A DNA stretch of 64,000 bases from Actinomadura alba (GTDB lineage: Bacteria > Actinomycetota > Actinomycetes > Streptosporangiales > Streptosporangiaceae). The stretch spans positions 124,001 to 188,000 of the forward strand of contig NZ_JABVEC010000002.1 in assembly GCF_014323705.1 (NCBI RefSeq), read 5' to 3'. The notes beneath the pieces are model-generated. The model was not told where the DNA came from. It did not search any database and saw nothing but the letters and a program-made list of their open reading frames with translations. Shown here piece by piece: positions 34,931 to 43,474 of the stretch (position 1 is its first letter; the number at the start of each line of letters is the position of its first letter). The position numbers and the translations under genes were made by a program.

Positions 34931-35868
34931 CGCTTCCTCTCACATCGACACGCTGATGACATCGCCATCTTAGGGATGATCTCTGTTTATCCGTGCAAAC
35001 GGCATGGGGTGCGCTGTCAGACGAGCCGTGGACCGGTGTGCCAAGCGCCGAGGGGCGCGGCGGGGTCCGCTGCGAGCGCACGGTCTCGGCCCACGCGAGC
35101 GCGGGGGAGGCGAAGCACGGTCGCGGGACCGGCCGGCCGAGACCCGTCTGCCGGACGGCGTCCTCGAACACTCGGAAGGGCGCATGCGACGCGCCTGCGG
35201 TCGCGTGCCCGCACCGTGGGAGTGCAGCAGGACGACCCGGCGGGTCCACCGGATTTCGCGACGTCGGGAGATGCCGCGCGTTCGAATTCTCGCCGGTGAC
35301 GAGGAGGAAGAGCGTGACGGCTCCGTCGAGACGGCTTTCGGAATCTCTGGCGACCGGCGCCGAAAAGGCAGCGGAGAGCGCGAAATTCTGGCCTGCCGGC
35401 ACCAGTGACAATAACTCGAGTATCGGCCTGAATTAAAGCACTGATATCGGGCGGAGAGTGGCGCTCACGATGCGCCGAATCTGTGGCGACGCCACCGAGC
35501 CGCCTTTCCTCCCGTCCGACGCCCGGACCTCGGGTGCGCCACCCAAGTAAAGCCGCCACCCCCCCGAACCCCAACCCTTCGGCCGACTCCGGCCAAACGT
35601 ATGGTATGCCGCTTCGGTTGCCGTTCCTCCTTACGGGCGTTGACGCGGGGAACGGCAAGGAACTCCTATCCCCGCCGGATACTGCGGAGCCTACGACATT
35701 TCCTTATGGTCCCGAACTGTCTGCATATCTGTGCACAACTCGCCGTGTCGTATCACCGCCGAGGATGGAGCGGAGGTAAAGCATGATCTTTTAGGATCTG
35801 CAGACGCCGTGTCCTATTCGACGACGTCACAGACGGCCCTGCCGGGTGTAGGGCAGAAAGAGCTGGAG
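34931..35868. other. 938-base intergenic region without a convincing gene
   Basis: No frame on either strand shows both coding bias and a usable start. The right half (35400-35868) is richer in A and T than the rest of the window and probably holds the promoter and leader of the large secreted protein gene; no -35/-10 pair is convincing. A 23-codon stretch just upstream of 35869 is open in the frame of that gene but lacks a ribosome site. Confidence 0.5.
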
Positions 35869-38349
35869 ATGCGGAGATATCTTTCCCGGAAAGCATTGCG
35901 GATGGGTTCGTTAACGACTACCGGAATGCTCATAATGGGGGCGATGATCGGATTGGCGGCCACGTCGGCACCCGCGGCAGACGTTTCGGCCCTGCAGAAG
36001 AGCGCGCAGAACGTGACCCACCCGGGCTCCGACCCGGCCGATCACAGTGACGTGATCAACTGGGTGGTCGGCTACACGGGCAACGGCTCGGAGAGCCCCG
36101 CGCCGGCGACGATCACCGACGCGATCGATCCCAACGCCCAGACGTACGTGCCCGACTCGCTCAGGGTCCCGCCGGGCTGGACGCCGTCATGGTCCACGGA
36201 TGGGAACACGTTCCAGGACACCGACACCGGAACGGCGACGACAGCCGTGCGGGCGAGCCATCCCTCGGCTCGTCAGGGCGGTACCGACCTGGGGTCGCCC
36301 CTGCTCCCGCCGGTTCGGGCCGTCAACGCCGCGACGGGAGGCGATGGCTTCACCCCCATCCTGTACCGCGGGAACGGCCGGGTCGAGGCGTGGAGCACCT
36401 TCCACCACTCCAACGCCCCCGCGGCGGTGCTCGTCTGCACGGATCTGTCGACCGGGCAGTTGTGCTCCGGGGGGCCATGGCCGAAGCCGCTGAACACGGC
36501 CGCGGGCCCCCTCGGATCCGGCGCCACCTCGGACATCTCGACCACGCTCACCCCGCAGTACGTTCTCGACCCCGACCGGCCCGGCGTGGTCTACTACGCG
36601 GCCCTGTCCGCGAGCGCCGCCGGGGTGGGCTGCCTGGACATGGCCGCCCGCGCCAACTGCGGGTTCTTCCCGCTGGTGAACAGGGGCGGCTCGCCGTCGA
36701 GCGTCAACGGCCTGGCCGGTTTGGTGGAGACGGGCGGCGACCTGTACGGCGTCGCCACGACCGGGCAGTTGCTGTGCCTGGACATGGCGTCCCGCACCCC
36801 GTGCGCCGGGCAGCCGTACGACCCGGTCGTCACGCCCAACAACGATCAGCCCGGCGCCGGCCACATCGACTACCAGGGTTCCATGACGGTTGCCGGCGGC
36901 AAGGTCTTCGCCTCGTCGTCGCCGCTGAGTTCCTCTACCGGTGCGCATCCGACCGCGCTCGGTTGCTTCGATCCCGCCACTCAGGACTCCTGCGCCGGAT
37001 GGAACACCCCGCGCACTGTCGGTGCCGTCGGTCAGTACACCTACAGCGCCTACACCGCCTACGACACCGCAGGTGCGGCCGTCGGCGCATGCGCCACCCT
37101 CACCAGCGGCCCTGTGCAGACCGGCTGCTTCACCATCGACGGTTCGGCGCTGGCCGCGCCGAACGCGTTCGGGTCGGTGCCCGCCGGCGTGCTGGTGTTC
37201 AACCCCGAGACGTTCACCGGCGGCGACGGACACCGGCGCAGCTACTTCGCGATCTGGGGAGGTTCCGTCCCCGGCGCGGCCGTGTGCTACGACTGGACCG
37301 CCGCGGCGCCGTGCACCGGATTCCCGGCCATCGCCACCCATCCGAACGTCAACGGCGGGCAGACCCGCGACTACGGCTACGCCTGGGACGCGACCACCGA
37401 GTGCATGTTCGGGCTCGGCGATGCCGGCGTGCTGTTCTCGCTCGACCCGGCCACGGGCAAGTCCCCCTGCTTGCGCAGCGGTTCCGCCGTGCGACTGACC
37501 CCGTCGAACTTCTACTGCGACGGGGGCACGGGGCACGTACAGGGCTACCGGAACGCGCGCCTGGCGAACATTGACATGGCCAACGTCCATCTCGGCCAGT
37601 CCACGGTGAAGGTGACCGGCACGGACGGGGCCACCATCACCACCCCGGGTCTCGCCGCCGACGGGACCGTCGACCTGTCCGGGGTCTCCGTCGCCGCGCA
37701 TCCGAGCATCAGTGTCGAAGTCCACCTGGTGTTGAACGACGGTGGCGACTTCACCGGGGACAACCGGCCGGAACTGGTCGTCACCTTCGACGGCGACCCG
37801 CCGCAGGTCTGCTTCAAGACGACGATCAGCGAGAAGTGCACGGTCACCTCCGTGTCCAACACCGCCACCGGCTCCGACTCCACCGGTGCCCTGACCTCCA
37901 ACACCGTGAACCTGAAGGTCGCCCCCGGCCCGCTCTGCCAGCCCAAGGTCACCGTGAACAAGGAGGTCTGCGCCTCGACACTGGCGAGCAAGTGCGGCCC
38001 TGGCGGCGGCGGGAAATGGGTCAAAGAGACACCGGTGGGCCTGTTGGGCGTGCTCGGCACCGCCTACTGGCGGATAACGGTGACCAACGCCGGGCCCGTC
38101 GGCATCGAGAAGGCCACCCTGGACGATCATGTGGCACCGTCCTGTGAGAACGCCGCCGGGACCTTCACCCTGGCGGCGAACCAGAGCAAGCAGTTCTACT
38201 GCTCGACGTTCCTGCTGGTCCTTCCGCTGAAGAACACGGTCACCGCGTCCTTCAAGCCGGTGAACTCACCGCACGGCACATCGCCCACCACCACGAAGCC
38301 GTCGTCCGCGATCGCCTGCGGCCTCGTGCTGTGCATCCTGAATAAGTAA
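35869..38349 (+). CDS. Large secreted protein with Cys-pair repeats and DUF11-like domains
   Basis: ATG 35869 gives an 826-residue protein with a Sec signal peptide (hydrophobic core GMLIMGAMIGLAATSAPAA). After it comes a DUF11-like domain (DVINWVVGYTGNGSES, about 50-100). The centre (about 145-570) contains about seven irregular repeats with two Cys each, in the form C-x-D-x(5-8)-C-x-G: CTDLSTGQLCSGG, CLDMAARANCGFF, CLDMASRTPCAGQ, CFDPATQDSCAGW, CYDWTAAAPCTGF and two degenerate units. Spacing is about 60 residues, suggesting a disulfide-stabilised beta-propeller. A second DUF11-like domain (YWRITVTNAGPVGIEKATLD) with more Cys forms the C-terminus. No sortase or membrane anchor is visible. 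A strong terminator follows at 38359-38396. Function is unknown; a surface or extracellular matrix role is inferred. Confidence 0.8.
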   Translation: MRRYLSRKALRMGSLTTTGMLIMGAMIGLAATSAPAADVSALQKSAQNVTHPGSDPADHSDVINWVVGYTGNGSESPAPATITDAIDPNAQTYVPDSLRVPPGWTPSWSTDGNTFQDTDTGTATTAVRASHPSARQGGTDLGSPLLPPVRAVNAATGGDGFTPILYRGNGRVEAWSTFHHSNAPAAVLVCTDLSTGQLCSGGPWPKPLNTAAGPLGSGATSDISTTLTPQYVLDPDRPGVVYYAALSASAAGVGCLDMAARANCGFFPLVNRGGSPSSVNGLAGLVETGGDLYGVATTGQLLCLDMASRTPCAGQPYDPVVTPNNDQPGAGHIDYQGSMTVAGGKVFASSSPLSSSTGAHPTALGCFDPATQDSCAGWNTPRTVGAVGQYTYSAYTAYDTAGAAVGACATLTSGPVQTGCFTIDGSALAAPNAFGSVPAGVLVFNPETFTGGDGHRRSYFAIWGGSVPGAAVCYDWTAAAPCTGFPAIATHPNVNGGQTRDYGYAWDATTECMFGLGDAGVLFSLDPATGKSPCLRSGSAVRLTPSNFYCDGGTGHVQGYRNARLANIDMANVHLGQSTVKVTGTDGATITTPGLAADGTVDLSGVSVAAHPSISVEVHLVLNDGGDFTGDNRPELVVTFDGDPPQVCFKTTISEKCTVTSVSNTATGSDSTGALTSNTVNLKVAPGPLCQPKVTVNKEVCASTLASKCGPGGGGKWVKETPVGLLGVLGTAYWRITVTNAGPVGIEKATLDDHVAPSCENAAGTFTLAANQSKQFYCSTFLLVLPLKNTVTASFKPVNSPHGTSPTTTKPSSAIACGLVLCILNK

Positions 38350-38358
38350 CGACCGCAA

Positions 38359-38396
38359 TATGACGGCGCCCGTGGGTACCCGCGGGCGCCGTCATA
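38359..38396. terminator. Perfect 14-bp stem terminator
   Basis: TATGACGGCGCCCG (38359-38372) pairs perfectly with CGGGCGCCGTCATA (38383-38396) around a 10-base loop that contains a palindromic GGGTACCC. It starts 10 bases after the stop of the secreted protein gene and ends about 70 bases before dhaK, insulating the two units. Confidence 0.85.
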
Positions 38397-38466
38397 CGGT
38401 GGGCACGGCGGCGAGCTTCGTGAGAGGGGGCTGGATTTCGGCGGCGAACGGGAGTACGAGAGATCC

Positions 38467-39462
38467 ATGAGGAAACTCATCAACAACCCAGCCGATGTCG
38501 TCTCCGACGCGCTGCGCGGCCTGGCCGCGGCGCACCCTTCGCTGCGCGTCGACCTGGAGGCCCGGGTCGTCGTACGGGCCGACGCGCCGCGTACGGGAAA
38601 GGTGGGACTGGTGTCCGGGGGCGGGTCCGGCCACGAACCGCTGCACGCCGGATTCGTCGGGTTCGGCATGCTCGACGCCGCCTGTCCCGGTGAGGTCTTC
38701 ACCTCTCCCGTACCCGACCAGATCCTGGCCGCCACGGCCGCCGTCGACGGCGGCCAGGGCGTGCTGCACATCGTGAAGAACTACACCGGCGACGTCCTGA
38801 ACTTCAAGATGGCCGCCGAGCTCGCCGAGGACGACGACATCGAGGTCGCCTCGGTGGTCGTGGACGACGATGTCGCGGTGCAGGACAGCACCTTCACGGC
38901 CGGCCGGCGCGGCACCGGCGCGACCCTGTTCGTCGAGAAGATCGCCGGCGCGCTGGCCGAGGCCGGAGCCGGTCTCACCGAGGTGGCGGCCGCCGCCCGC
39001 GAGGTCAACGAGCGCACCCGCTCGTTCGGCGTGGCGCTCTCTTCGTGCACGGTTCCGGCCGCTGGAGAGCCGACGTTCACGCTCGGCGAGGACGAGATGG
39101 AGCTCGGCATCGGGATCCACGGCGAGCCGGGCCGGGAACGCGCCGAACTGGCCACCGCCGACGAGATCGTCAACGCGGCGCTCGCCGCCATCCACACGGA
39201 CATGCCGCTGGACGGCGCCGAGGTGCTGGTGCTGGTCAACGGGATGGGCGGCACTCCGCTGATCGAGCAGTACATCGCGTACGCCGCCGCCGCGAACTGG
39301 TTCGAGGGCCATGGAGTGACGGTCGCGAGGTCGCTGGTCGGCGACTACGTCACCAGCCTCGAGATGGCCGGCTGCATGATCACCGTCTGCCGGCTCACGC
39401 CGGAGCTGCGCCGGCTCTGGGACGCGCCGGTGGAGACGCCCGCGCTGCGCTGGGGCCGTTGA
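38467..39462 (+). CDS. dhaK: Dihydroxyacetone kinase subunit DhaK
   Basis: The 331-residue subunit binds dihydroxyacetone covalently through a His hemiaminal. H218 in GIGIHGEPG sits at the expected position, and the substrate loop [15 protein letters not shown] (about 50-64) is intact. The reaction is phosphorylation of dihydroxyacetone to dihydroxyacetone phosphate, with phosphate coming from DhaM through DhaL-bound ADP/ATP. It is 331 residues long, close to the 350-356 of enterobacterial DhaK. The stop overlaps the dhaL ATG as TGATG. Together with glpD at the left edge it fits C3 (glycerol/dihydroxyacetone) metabolism, though the genes are far apart. Confidence 0.95.
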   Translation: MRKLINNPADVVSDALRGLAAAHPSLRVDLEARVVVRADAPRTGKVGLVSGGGSGHEPLHAGFVGFGMLDAACPGEVFTSPVPDQILAATAAVDGGQGVLHIVKNYTGDVLNFKMAAELAEDDDIEVASVVVDDDVAVQDSTFTAGRRGTGATLFVEKIAGALAEAGAGLTEVAAAAREVNERTRSFGVALSSCTVPAAGEPTFTLGEDEMELGIGIHGEPGRERAELATADEIVNAALAAIHTDMPLDGAEVLVLVNGMGGTPLIEQYIAYAAAANWFEGHGVTVARSLVGDYVTSLEMAGCMITVCRLTPELRRLWDAPVETPALRWGR

Positions 39463-40097
39463 TGGACGCGGCGTTCTTCGCGGGCTGGCTCCGCCGGGCG
39501 GCCGAACTGATCGAGGCGGACTCGGAGCGGCTGACCAGGCTCGACGCGGCGATCGGCGACGGCGACCACGGCCTGAATCTCAATCGGGGGTTCTCCGCCG
39601 CCGTGGCCGCGCTGCCCGCGCTGCCCGACGACACGGTGCCGGGAAAGGTCCTCATCGCGGCCGGACGGGCCATCGTGTCCAAGACCGGGGGAGCCTCCGG
39701 GCCCCTCTACGGGGGCGCGCTGCGTGCGGCCGGCAAGGCGCTGGGCGATGCCCCGGATGTGGACGAGGCCGCCCTCGGCGCCGCGCTGCGCGCCGCACTC
39801 GACGGCATTCAGGGGCTCGGTCAGGCCGCAATGGGCGACAAGACCATGGTCGACGCACTGGCCCCGGCGGTGGACGCCTATGAGCAGGCGCTGCGCCGGC
39901 ACGGGGATCCCGCGGCCTGCGCTGAGGCGGCCGCAGAGGCGGCGGCGCACGGCGCCGTAGCGACGGTGCCGTTGCAGGCGCGCAAGGGCCGGGCCAGCTA
40001 TCTCGGCACGCGCAGCATCGGCCACGAGGATCCCGGGGCCGCGTCGACCGTGCTCCTCATGCGGGCACTCGCCGACGCGGCCGCGGGAACCCGCTGA
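39462..40097 (+). CDS. dhaL: Dihydroxyacetone kinase ADP-binding subunit DhaL
   Basis: The 211-residue helical-barrel subunit holds the nucleotide. The Mg-binding Asp cluster is in DAAIGDGDHGLNLNRGF (D33, D35), followed by IVSKTGGASGPLYGGALRAA and AAMGDKTMVDALAPAVDAYE, all typical of DhaL. In PTS-type systems the bound ADP is rephosphorylated by DhaM and serves as a coenzyme. It is translationally coupled to dhaK. The next gene on this strand, dhaM, is about 960 bases downstream because an opposite-strand gene lies between. Confidence 0.95.
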   Translation: MDAAFFAGWLRRAAELIEADSERLTRLDAAIGDGDHGLNLNRGFSAAVAALPALPDDTVPGKVLIAAGRAIVSKTGGASGPLYGGALRAAGKALGDAPDVDEAALGAALRAALDGIQGLGQAAMGDKTMVDALAPAVDAYEQALRRHGDPAACAEAAAEAAAHGAVATVPLQARKGRASYLGTRSIGHEDPGAASTVLLMRALADAAAGTR

Positions 40098-40113
40098 CGT
40101 GTCGGTCGGCGCG

Positions 40114-40704
40114 TTAGGCGGCAGCCGGCTTGAGGTAGGTCACCTGGACGTTCAAGTAGGTCGCCAGGCCGTAGTCATGGCCACGGATGGCGAGCAGGTT
40201 GCAGCAGTCCAGGTACTTCGCCGGAACGACGACGTCGATCGCACCGGCGGCGCATTTGCCGCTCAATGCGGTTTGCAAGAGGTGACCGTTGAAGTAGACA
40301 CGCGCGTCGTTGTCCACTGTCCCTTGGATGCGGACCTCCTGAGCGTCCCGCGGTATGTGGACCCAGTGGCGCACCAGCATGTCGGTATTCACAGCCCAGG
40401 GGGTCTTGACATTGGTGGAGTTGTTCCAGGAGCACGTGCCGTTGGTGGTGCCGAAGCCCTCCTGTGCGGTCCGCCAGCCGCTGTCGTCGAAGCTCCGCTC
40501 GTAGAACAGGGGTTCGTCCGTTGTGTTCGGCACCTGGCGGTATTTCCAGTCCGTGCTGTTGTAGCCGAGCGCGGTCACGACGCCCGCACGCGCGCTTCCC
40601 GCCGGGGATGCGGATGCGGATGTCGGGACGGACAGGGCCATGGCGGCCAACAGCGAGCCTGCCGCCAGGCCCATGGGCAGGAAACGCAATGGTCTTGTGA
40701 ACAT
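40114..40704 (-). CDS. Secreted beta-sandwich protein inserted between dhaL and dhaM
   Basis: The 196-residue product has a Sec signal peptide (LPMGLAAGSLLAAMALSVPT, cleavage near SASA). The mature part reads ALGYNSTDWKYRQVP, FYERSFDDSGWRTAQEGFGT, VRHWVHIPRDAQEVRIQGTV and NDARVYFNGHLLQ. This resembles the galactose-binding-like jelly-roll that precedes or decorates glycoside hydrolases. Four Cys (in TCSW, KCAAG and DCCN) may form disulfides. GGAGATC lies upstream of the ATG. It is transcribed against the dha genes and ends 16 bases from the dhaL stop. No catalytic residues can be assigned; carbohydrate binding is a guess. Confidence 0.7.
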   Translation of the reverse strand: MFTRPLRFLPMGLAAGSLLAAMALSVPTSASASPAGSARAGVVTALGYNSTDWKYRQVPNTTDEPLFYERSFDDSGWRTAQEGFGTTNGTCSWNNSTNVKTPWAVNTDMLVRHWVHIPRDAQEVRIQGTVDNDARVYFNGHLLQTALSGKCAAGAIDVVVPAKYLDCCNLLAIRGHDYGLATYLNVQVTYLKPAAA

Positions 40705-41054
40705 GAGCGATCTCCTTGTCGGCTATTCTGATATGCCGTGATCGGCGAGTGTTCCAAGCGGCTACGGCCACTGCAGGCCGTCACGCTATTCACCGGTCCG
40801 CGGATGGGAATTCGGGAAAAGCAAACCACGGCCAGGCCGGCATTGAACAGATTCGCGGCTGCAAGATTAATCGTTCCTTGCAGAGACATGGCTCTATGCG
40901 GCTGGAGATGCATTTCGGTTATGCGGCTGATCCTTCCGATTTTCTGGGCAATATCCATACGGAGCATCCCGGCACGCCATCGCTGGTGCTCGGCCGACAC
41001 TCTCACCCTTACATCGATGTCAGACTTTAGTCGAGCACGACAGAAAGGGAGCCG
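40705..41054. other. 350-base intergenic region between the inserted gene and dhaM
   Basis: It contains the upstream region of the minus-strand secreted protein gene and, at the right end, the ribosome site of dhaM (GAAAGGGAGCCG before 41055). The central part (about 40790-40970) is noticeably richer in A and T than its surroundings, including TTAATCG and GATTTTCTGGG, and codes for nothing recognisable. It may be foreign DNA. Confidence 0.4.
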
Positions 41055-41471
41055 ATGGACACAAGGGGCACCGTGGGCATAGTCGTCATCTCACACAGCC
41101 GGATGCTGGCCGAAGGGGTCGTGGAACTGGCGCGTGAGCTGGGGGGCGGCCGAGTGCTGATCGAACCGGCCGGAGGCGATGCCTCGGGCGGGCTCGGGAC
41201 CAGCATCGAACTCGTGGAACAGGCGGTGCGCGCGGCCGACTCCGGAGCCGGTGTCGTCCTCCTCGCCGATGTCGGCAGCTCCGTGCTGACCGCCAAGAGC
41301 TTTGTGGCCGACTGTGAGGCCGATGAGGCAATAGGGACCCAGGAGGTTGTGCTCGCGGACGCCCCGCTTGTCGAGGGCGCGGTCGCGGCCGTGGCGACGG
41401 CGGCCGGCGGCGCCGATCTCGCGACCGTCGTGGCGGCGGCGGGAGAGGCGTACGACTTCCGGAAGTCCTGA
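41055..41471 (+). CDS. dhaM: Dihydroxyacetone kinase phosphoryl donor subunit DhaM (EIIA-man-like)
   Basis: The 138-residue protein matches the mannose-type EIIA domain of DhaM: IVVISHSRMLAEGVVELARE with phosphoacceptor H14, then GLGTSIELVEQAV and GVVLLADVGSSVLTAKS. As in other Gram-positive bacteria it lacks the HPr and EI domains fused in E. coli DhaM, so phosphate should come from general HPr. ATG 41055 follows GGGAG with 5 bases between. The same 3' sequence recurs as a fragment at 48970-49042. It is separated from dhaKL by an opposite-strand gene, so it needs its own promoter. Confidence 0.93.
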   Translation: MDTRGTVGIVVISHSRMLAEGVVELARELGGGRVLIEPAGGDASGGLGTSIELVEQAVRAADSGAGVVLLADVGSSVLTAKSFVADCEADEAIGTQEVVLADAPLVEGAVAAVATAAGGADLATVVAAAGEAYDFRKS

Positions 41472-41557
41472 TCAGGCACCGCCGCTACGTGACGAGCCTG
41501 GATGTCCGTTCCCGTTGATTCTCGGCGTCAACGGCTGTTACTGGGTTTTCGACCCGC

Positions 41558-42454
41558 TCAGTGCAATCCGTCCGTTTCATACGCCACGTTCGCAAACTCG
41601 CCAGTGCTGAGCGCGCTCGCGGGTACCATGACGCGCCCGAAACCATCCCCATAGGGCCAGAGAACATCCCCCGAGAGCGTGAGGAGGTGCGTGTACTCCT
41701 CTTCCTTCTCCTCCATCAGCCAGCTGTCGATATACGGCCATCCGAACGCCTGGTCAGGACGGAACCAGCCCTCCTCGTTGCGAAATCCCTGCCTGCTCCG
41801 GCAGTAGTCGTACCAGACCTCGCGGAACGGCTCCTGGATGAACCGTTCACGGGGAGGCAGCCAGTCATCTTCATCGAACTCGGGCTCTGCGCGGTAGTCG
41901 AAGGTCTTCAGTACCGGGTCTGCCATCTCGCCGGCGACAGACGGCAGGGTGATGACCGGGGCGGCGTGCAAAGGGCGCCGTTCGAAGGTGCTGGCCGGTG
42001 GCGGTGCAGGTACCTCCACGGCACACTCCGGATCGGCGAGGATGATCTGGCAGTCCAGGTCGGTGTCGCACCTGTCGCCCCATTTCCGGTACCGCTCCAG
42101 CGTCTCGGTGTACCGGGGATCCCCGTCGTACTGAGGGTCCGGCTCCACGCTGAAGATGTTGACCAAGCCAAGCCGAGAAGGCAGTTCATCGCCGAGCCAC
42201 GGGACGAACTCGTCGGTGTCCAGCACGGCGACCGGACTGAGCGGCACACCCACCCTATTTTCCGGCCAGGGGGTTCCCGGCTCCAACAGCGCCGCGCCAC
42301 GCGCCTGGCAGCGACCGGTCGGCGGGGCCTCGTCAGTCGCAGGCTTGAGCACGACCCCCCGCTTGGCCAGCGCGGCCATCTGCGGCCCCAGACGCTCCCC
42401 CAAGTGCTCAAGGCACAACTCCCGGATCTCGGCCAGAGAACTCTCGTAGTCCAT
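41558..42454 (-). CDS. DUF1963 (YwqG-like) domain protein
   Basis: The 298-residue protein shows DUF1963 features: GTPWPENRVGVPLSPVAVLD, LVNIFSVEPDPQYDGDP near the middle, HLLTLSGDVLWPYGDGFGRV near the C-terminus, and an acidic pI overall. The W-P...L..Q/V-L pattern replaces the usual L.AQ. The family is of unknown biochemical function and is common near contact-dependent or orphan immunity-like genes in Gram-positive bacteria. ATG 42454 is used; TTG 42466 would add four residues. It sits at the left end of the accessory cluster, convergent with dhaM. Confidence 0.75.
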   Translation of the reverse strand: MDYESSLAEIRELCLEHLGERLGPQMAALAKRGVVLKPATDEAPPTGRCQARGAALLEPGTPWPENRVGVPLSPVAVLDTDEFVPWLGDELPSRLGLVNIFSVEPDPQYDGDPRYTETLERYRKWGDRCDTDLDCQIILADPECAVEVPAPPPASTFERRPLHAAPVITLPSVAGEMADPVLKTFDYRAEPEFDEDDWLPPRERFIQEPFREVWYDYCRSRQGFRNEEGWFRPDQAFGWPYIDSWLMEEKEEEYTHLLTLSGDVLWPYGDGFGRVMVPASALSTGEFANVAYETDGLH

Positions 42455-42512
42455 AGGCCGATCCAAGTAGACGACACCGACAGATTCTTCGATCTTCGCC
42501 CGATCGGCTCCT

Positions 42513-42746
42513 TCAAGAGGTGTGCTGGGGTTCGCCGAGATGGTGCAGGAGAGCCTGGGCGGCGCTGGCGTTCATGCGGATGACGACGCTGGGCTGGTCG
42601 GCGAGGTCGACGTAGGGGGATACGCCGACGTCGGCGGTGATGATCCCGCGCCGGGCGATCCAGTTGCCGATCTGGTGGCGGAGTCGCTGGGCGAGGGCGA
42701 GTGCCTGATGCTCCTGGACGCTGAGTCGATAGGTGGGGGGTGTCAC
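42513..42746 (-). CDS. Small hypothetical protein of the XRE/DUF397 neighbourhood
   Basis: GTG 42746 has AAGGAG 6 bases upstream and opens a 77-residue frame (TPPTYRLSVQEHQALALAQR, LRHQIGNWIARRGIITADVG, MNASAAQALLHHLGEPQHTS). The profile is a mixed alpha/beta domain with no membrane segment or signal. Similar short genes occur next to XRE-DUF397 pairs in actinomycetes. It is downstream of the 84-residue gene on the same strand. Function unknown. Confidence 0.6.
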   Translation of the reverse strand: MTPPTYRLSVQEHQALALAQRLRHQIGNWIARRGIITADVGVSPYVDLADQPSVVIRMNASAAQALLHHLGEPQHTS

Positions 42747-43069
42747 GAGGGTCTCCTTGGCGGTGATGGCCCGGTCGGTCAGGTGCTGCCCGGCGGCCGG
42801 CGGCGTCGTCCTGTGGTCCGAGCGGGGAGGCGCGGCGGTACGGGAGGTTTCCTCGGGGGCGGGGGTCTCGACCGCACCGCCGCGCCGGTCCTGGGGCCGG
42901 TCCTGGGGGTCGTACGGCCCGGCGGTCTCGTTGCTCCGGCGGTGGCCGGGCCGTACGACGTCATCCATCCGGCTGCCCCGATAAGGACCGGGGGTGAGCA
43001 AGCCGACGTGCTCGTCCGGCTCACTCGCGTTTCTGGGGATCGGCCACAGTGGCGGATCTGACCAGAGGA
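42747..43069. other. 323-base gap between two small minus-strand genes
   Basis: The minus-strand frame is open through much of this stretch but Pro/Arg/Thr-rich with no conserved look. The plus strand also has only low-complexity frames. Apart from the ribosome site of the 77-residue gene, nothing is recognised. Confidence 0.4.
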
Positions 43070-43324
43070 TCACGGGGGGACCAGTCTCCGGACCGTCGGC
43101 CGCTCGTCCACGTCGGCTGTGCCCTCGATCCGTGCCTGGCCGAGCAGCGCCACGCGCAGTTCCTCGGCGGTGTCCTCCATCAGGGTGGCGGCGAGGCCGG
43201 AGTGCGTCTGGGCCTCCGTCAGCCGTCGCCCGCGCCGGGTGGCCAGCCATGATCCGCCGTCCGCTCGCCACACCCGCCAGTCCGGGTGCTGCCGCTGGAG
43301 TCGTTCGCATTCCTGGTCGCTCAT
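43070..43324 (-). CDS. Small hypothetical protein (HPDW-type), divergent from the XRE regulator
   Basis: ATG 43324 with GAGGA 9 bases upstream opens an 84-residue frame: ECERLQRQHPDWRVWRADGG, SWLATRRGRRLTEAQTHSGL, TAEELRVALLGQARIEG. The pattern of a Trp-rich beta start followed by an Ala/Leu helix is seen in many actinobacterial proteins located beside XRE-DUF397 gene pairs. It is divergent from the XRE gene with 150 bases between, so it may share regulation. Function unknown. Confidence 0.7.
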   Translation of the reverse strand: MSDQECERLQRQHPDWRVWRADGGSWLATRRGRRLTEAQTHSGLAATLMEDTAEELRVALLGQARIEGTADVDERPTVRRLVPP

Positions 43325-43474
43325 ATTCCGAATTCCTCACCACTGTGGTCTATTCGCGGTGACCAGAATCACAGGAGTGACTACGCTCGGCTACGAACCT
43401 TCGAACCCCCAGACGACCCCCCGCTCCGGCAGGAAGCACCGCCGATCAAGGTGATGGCAACCGGGAGGACCCCG

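Noticed and set aside
34993..35658. Long overlapping frames on both strands in the 0.9 kb gap before the secreted protein gene.
   Set aside because: They are Arg/Ser/Gly-rich, lack ribosome sites and conserved motifs, and look like shadows of GC-rich noncoding DNA.
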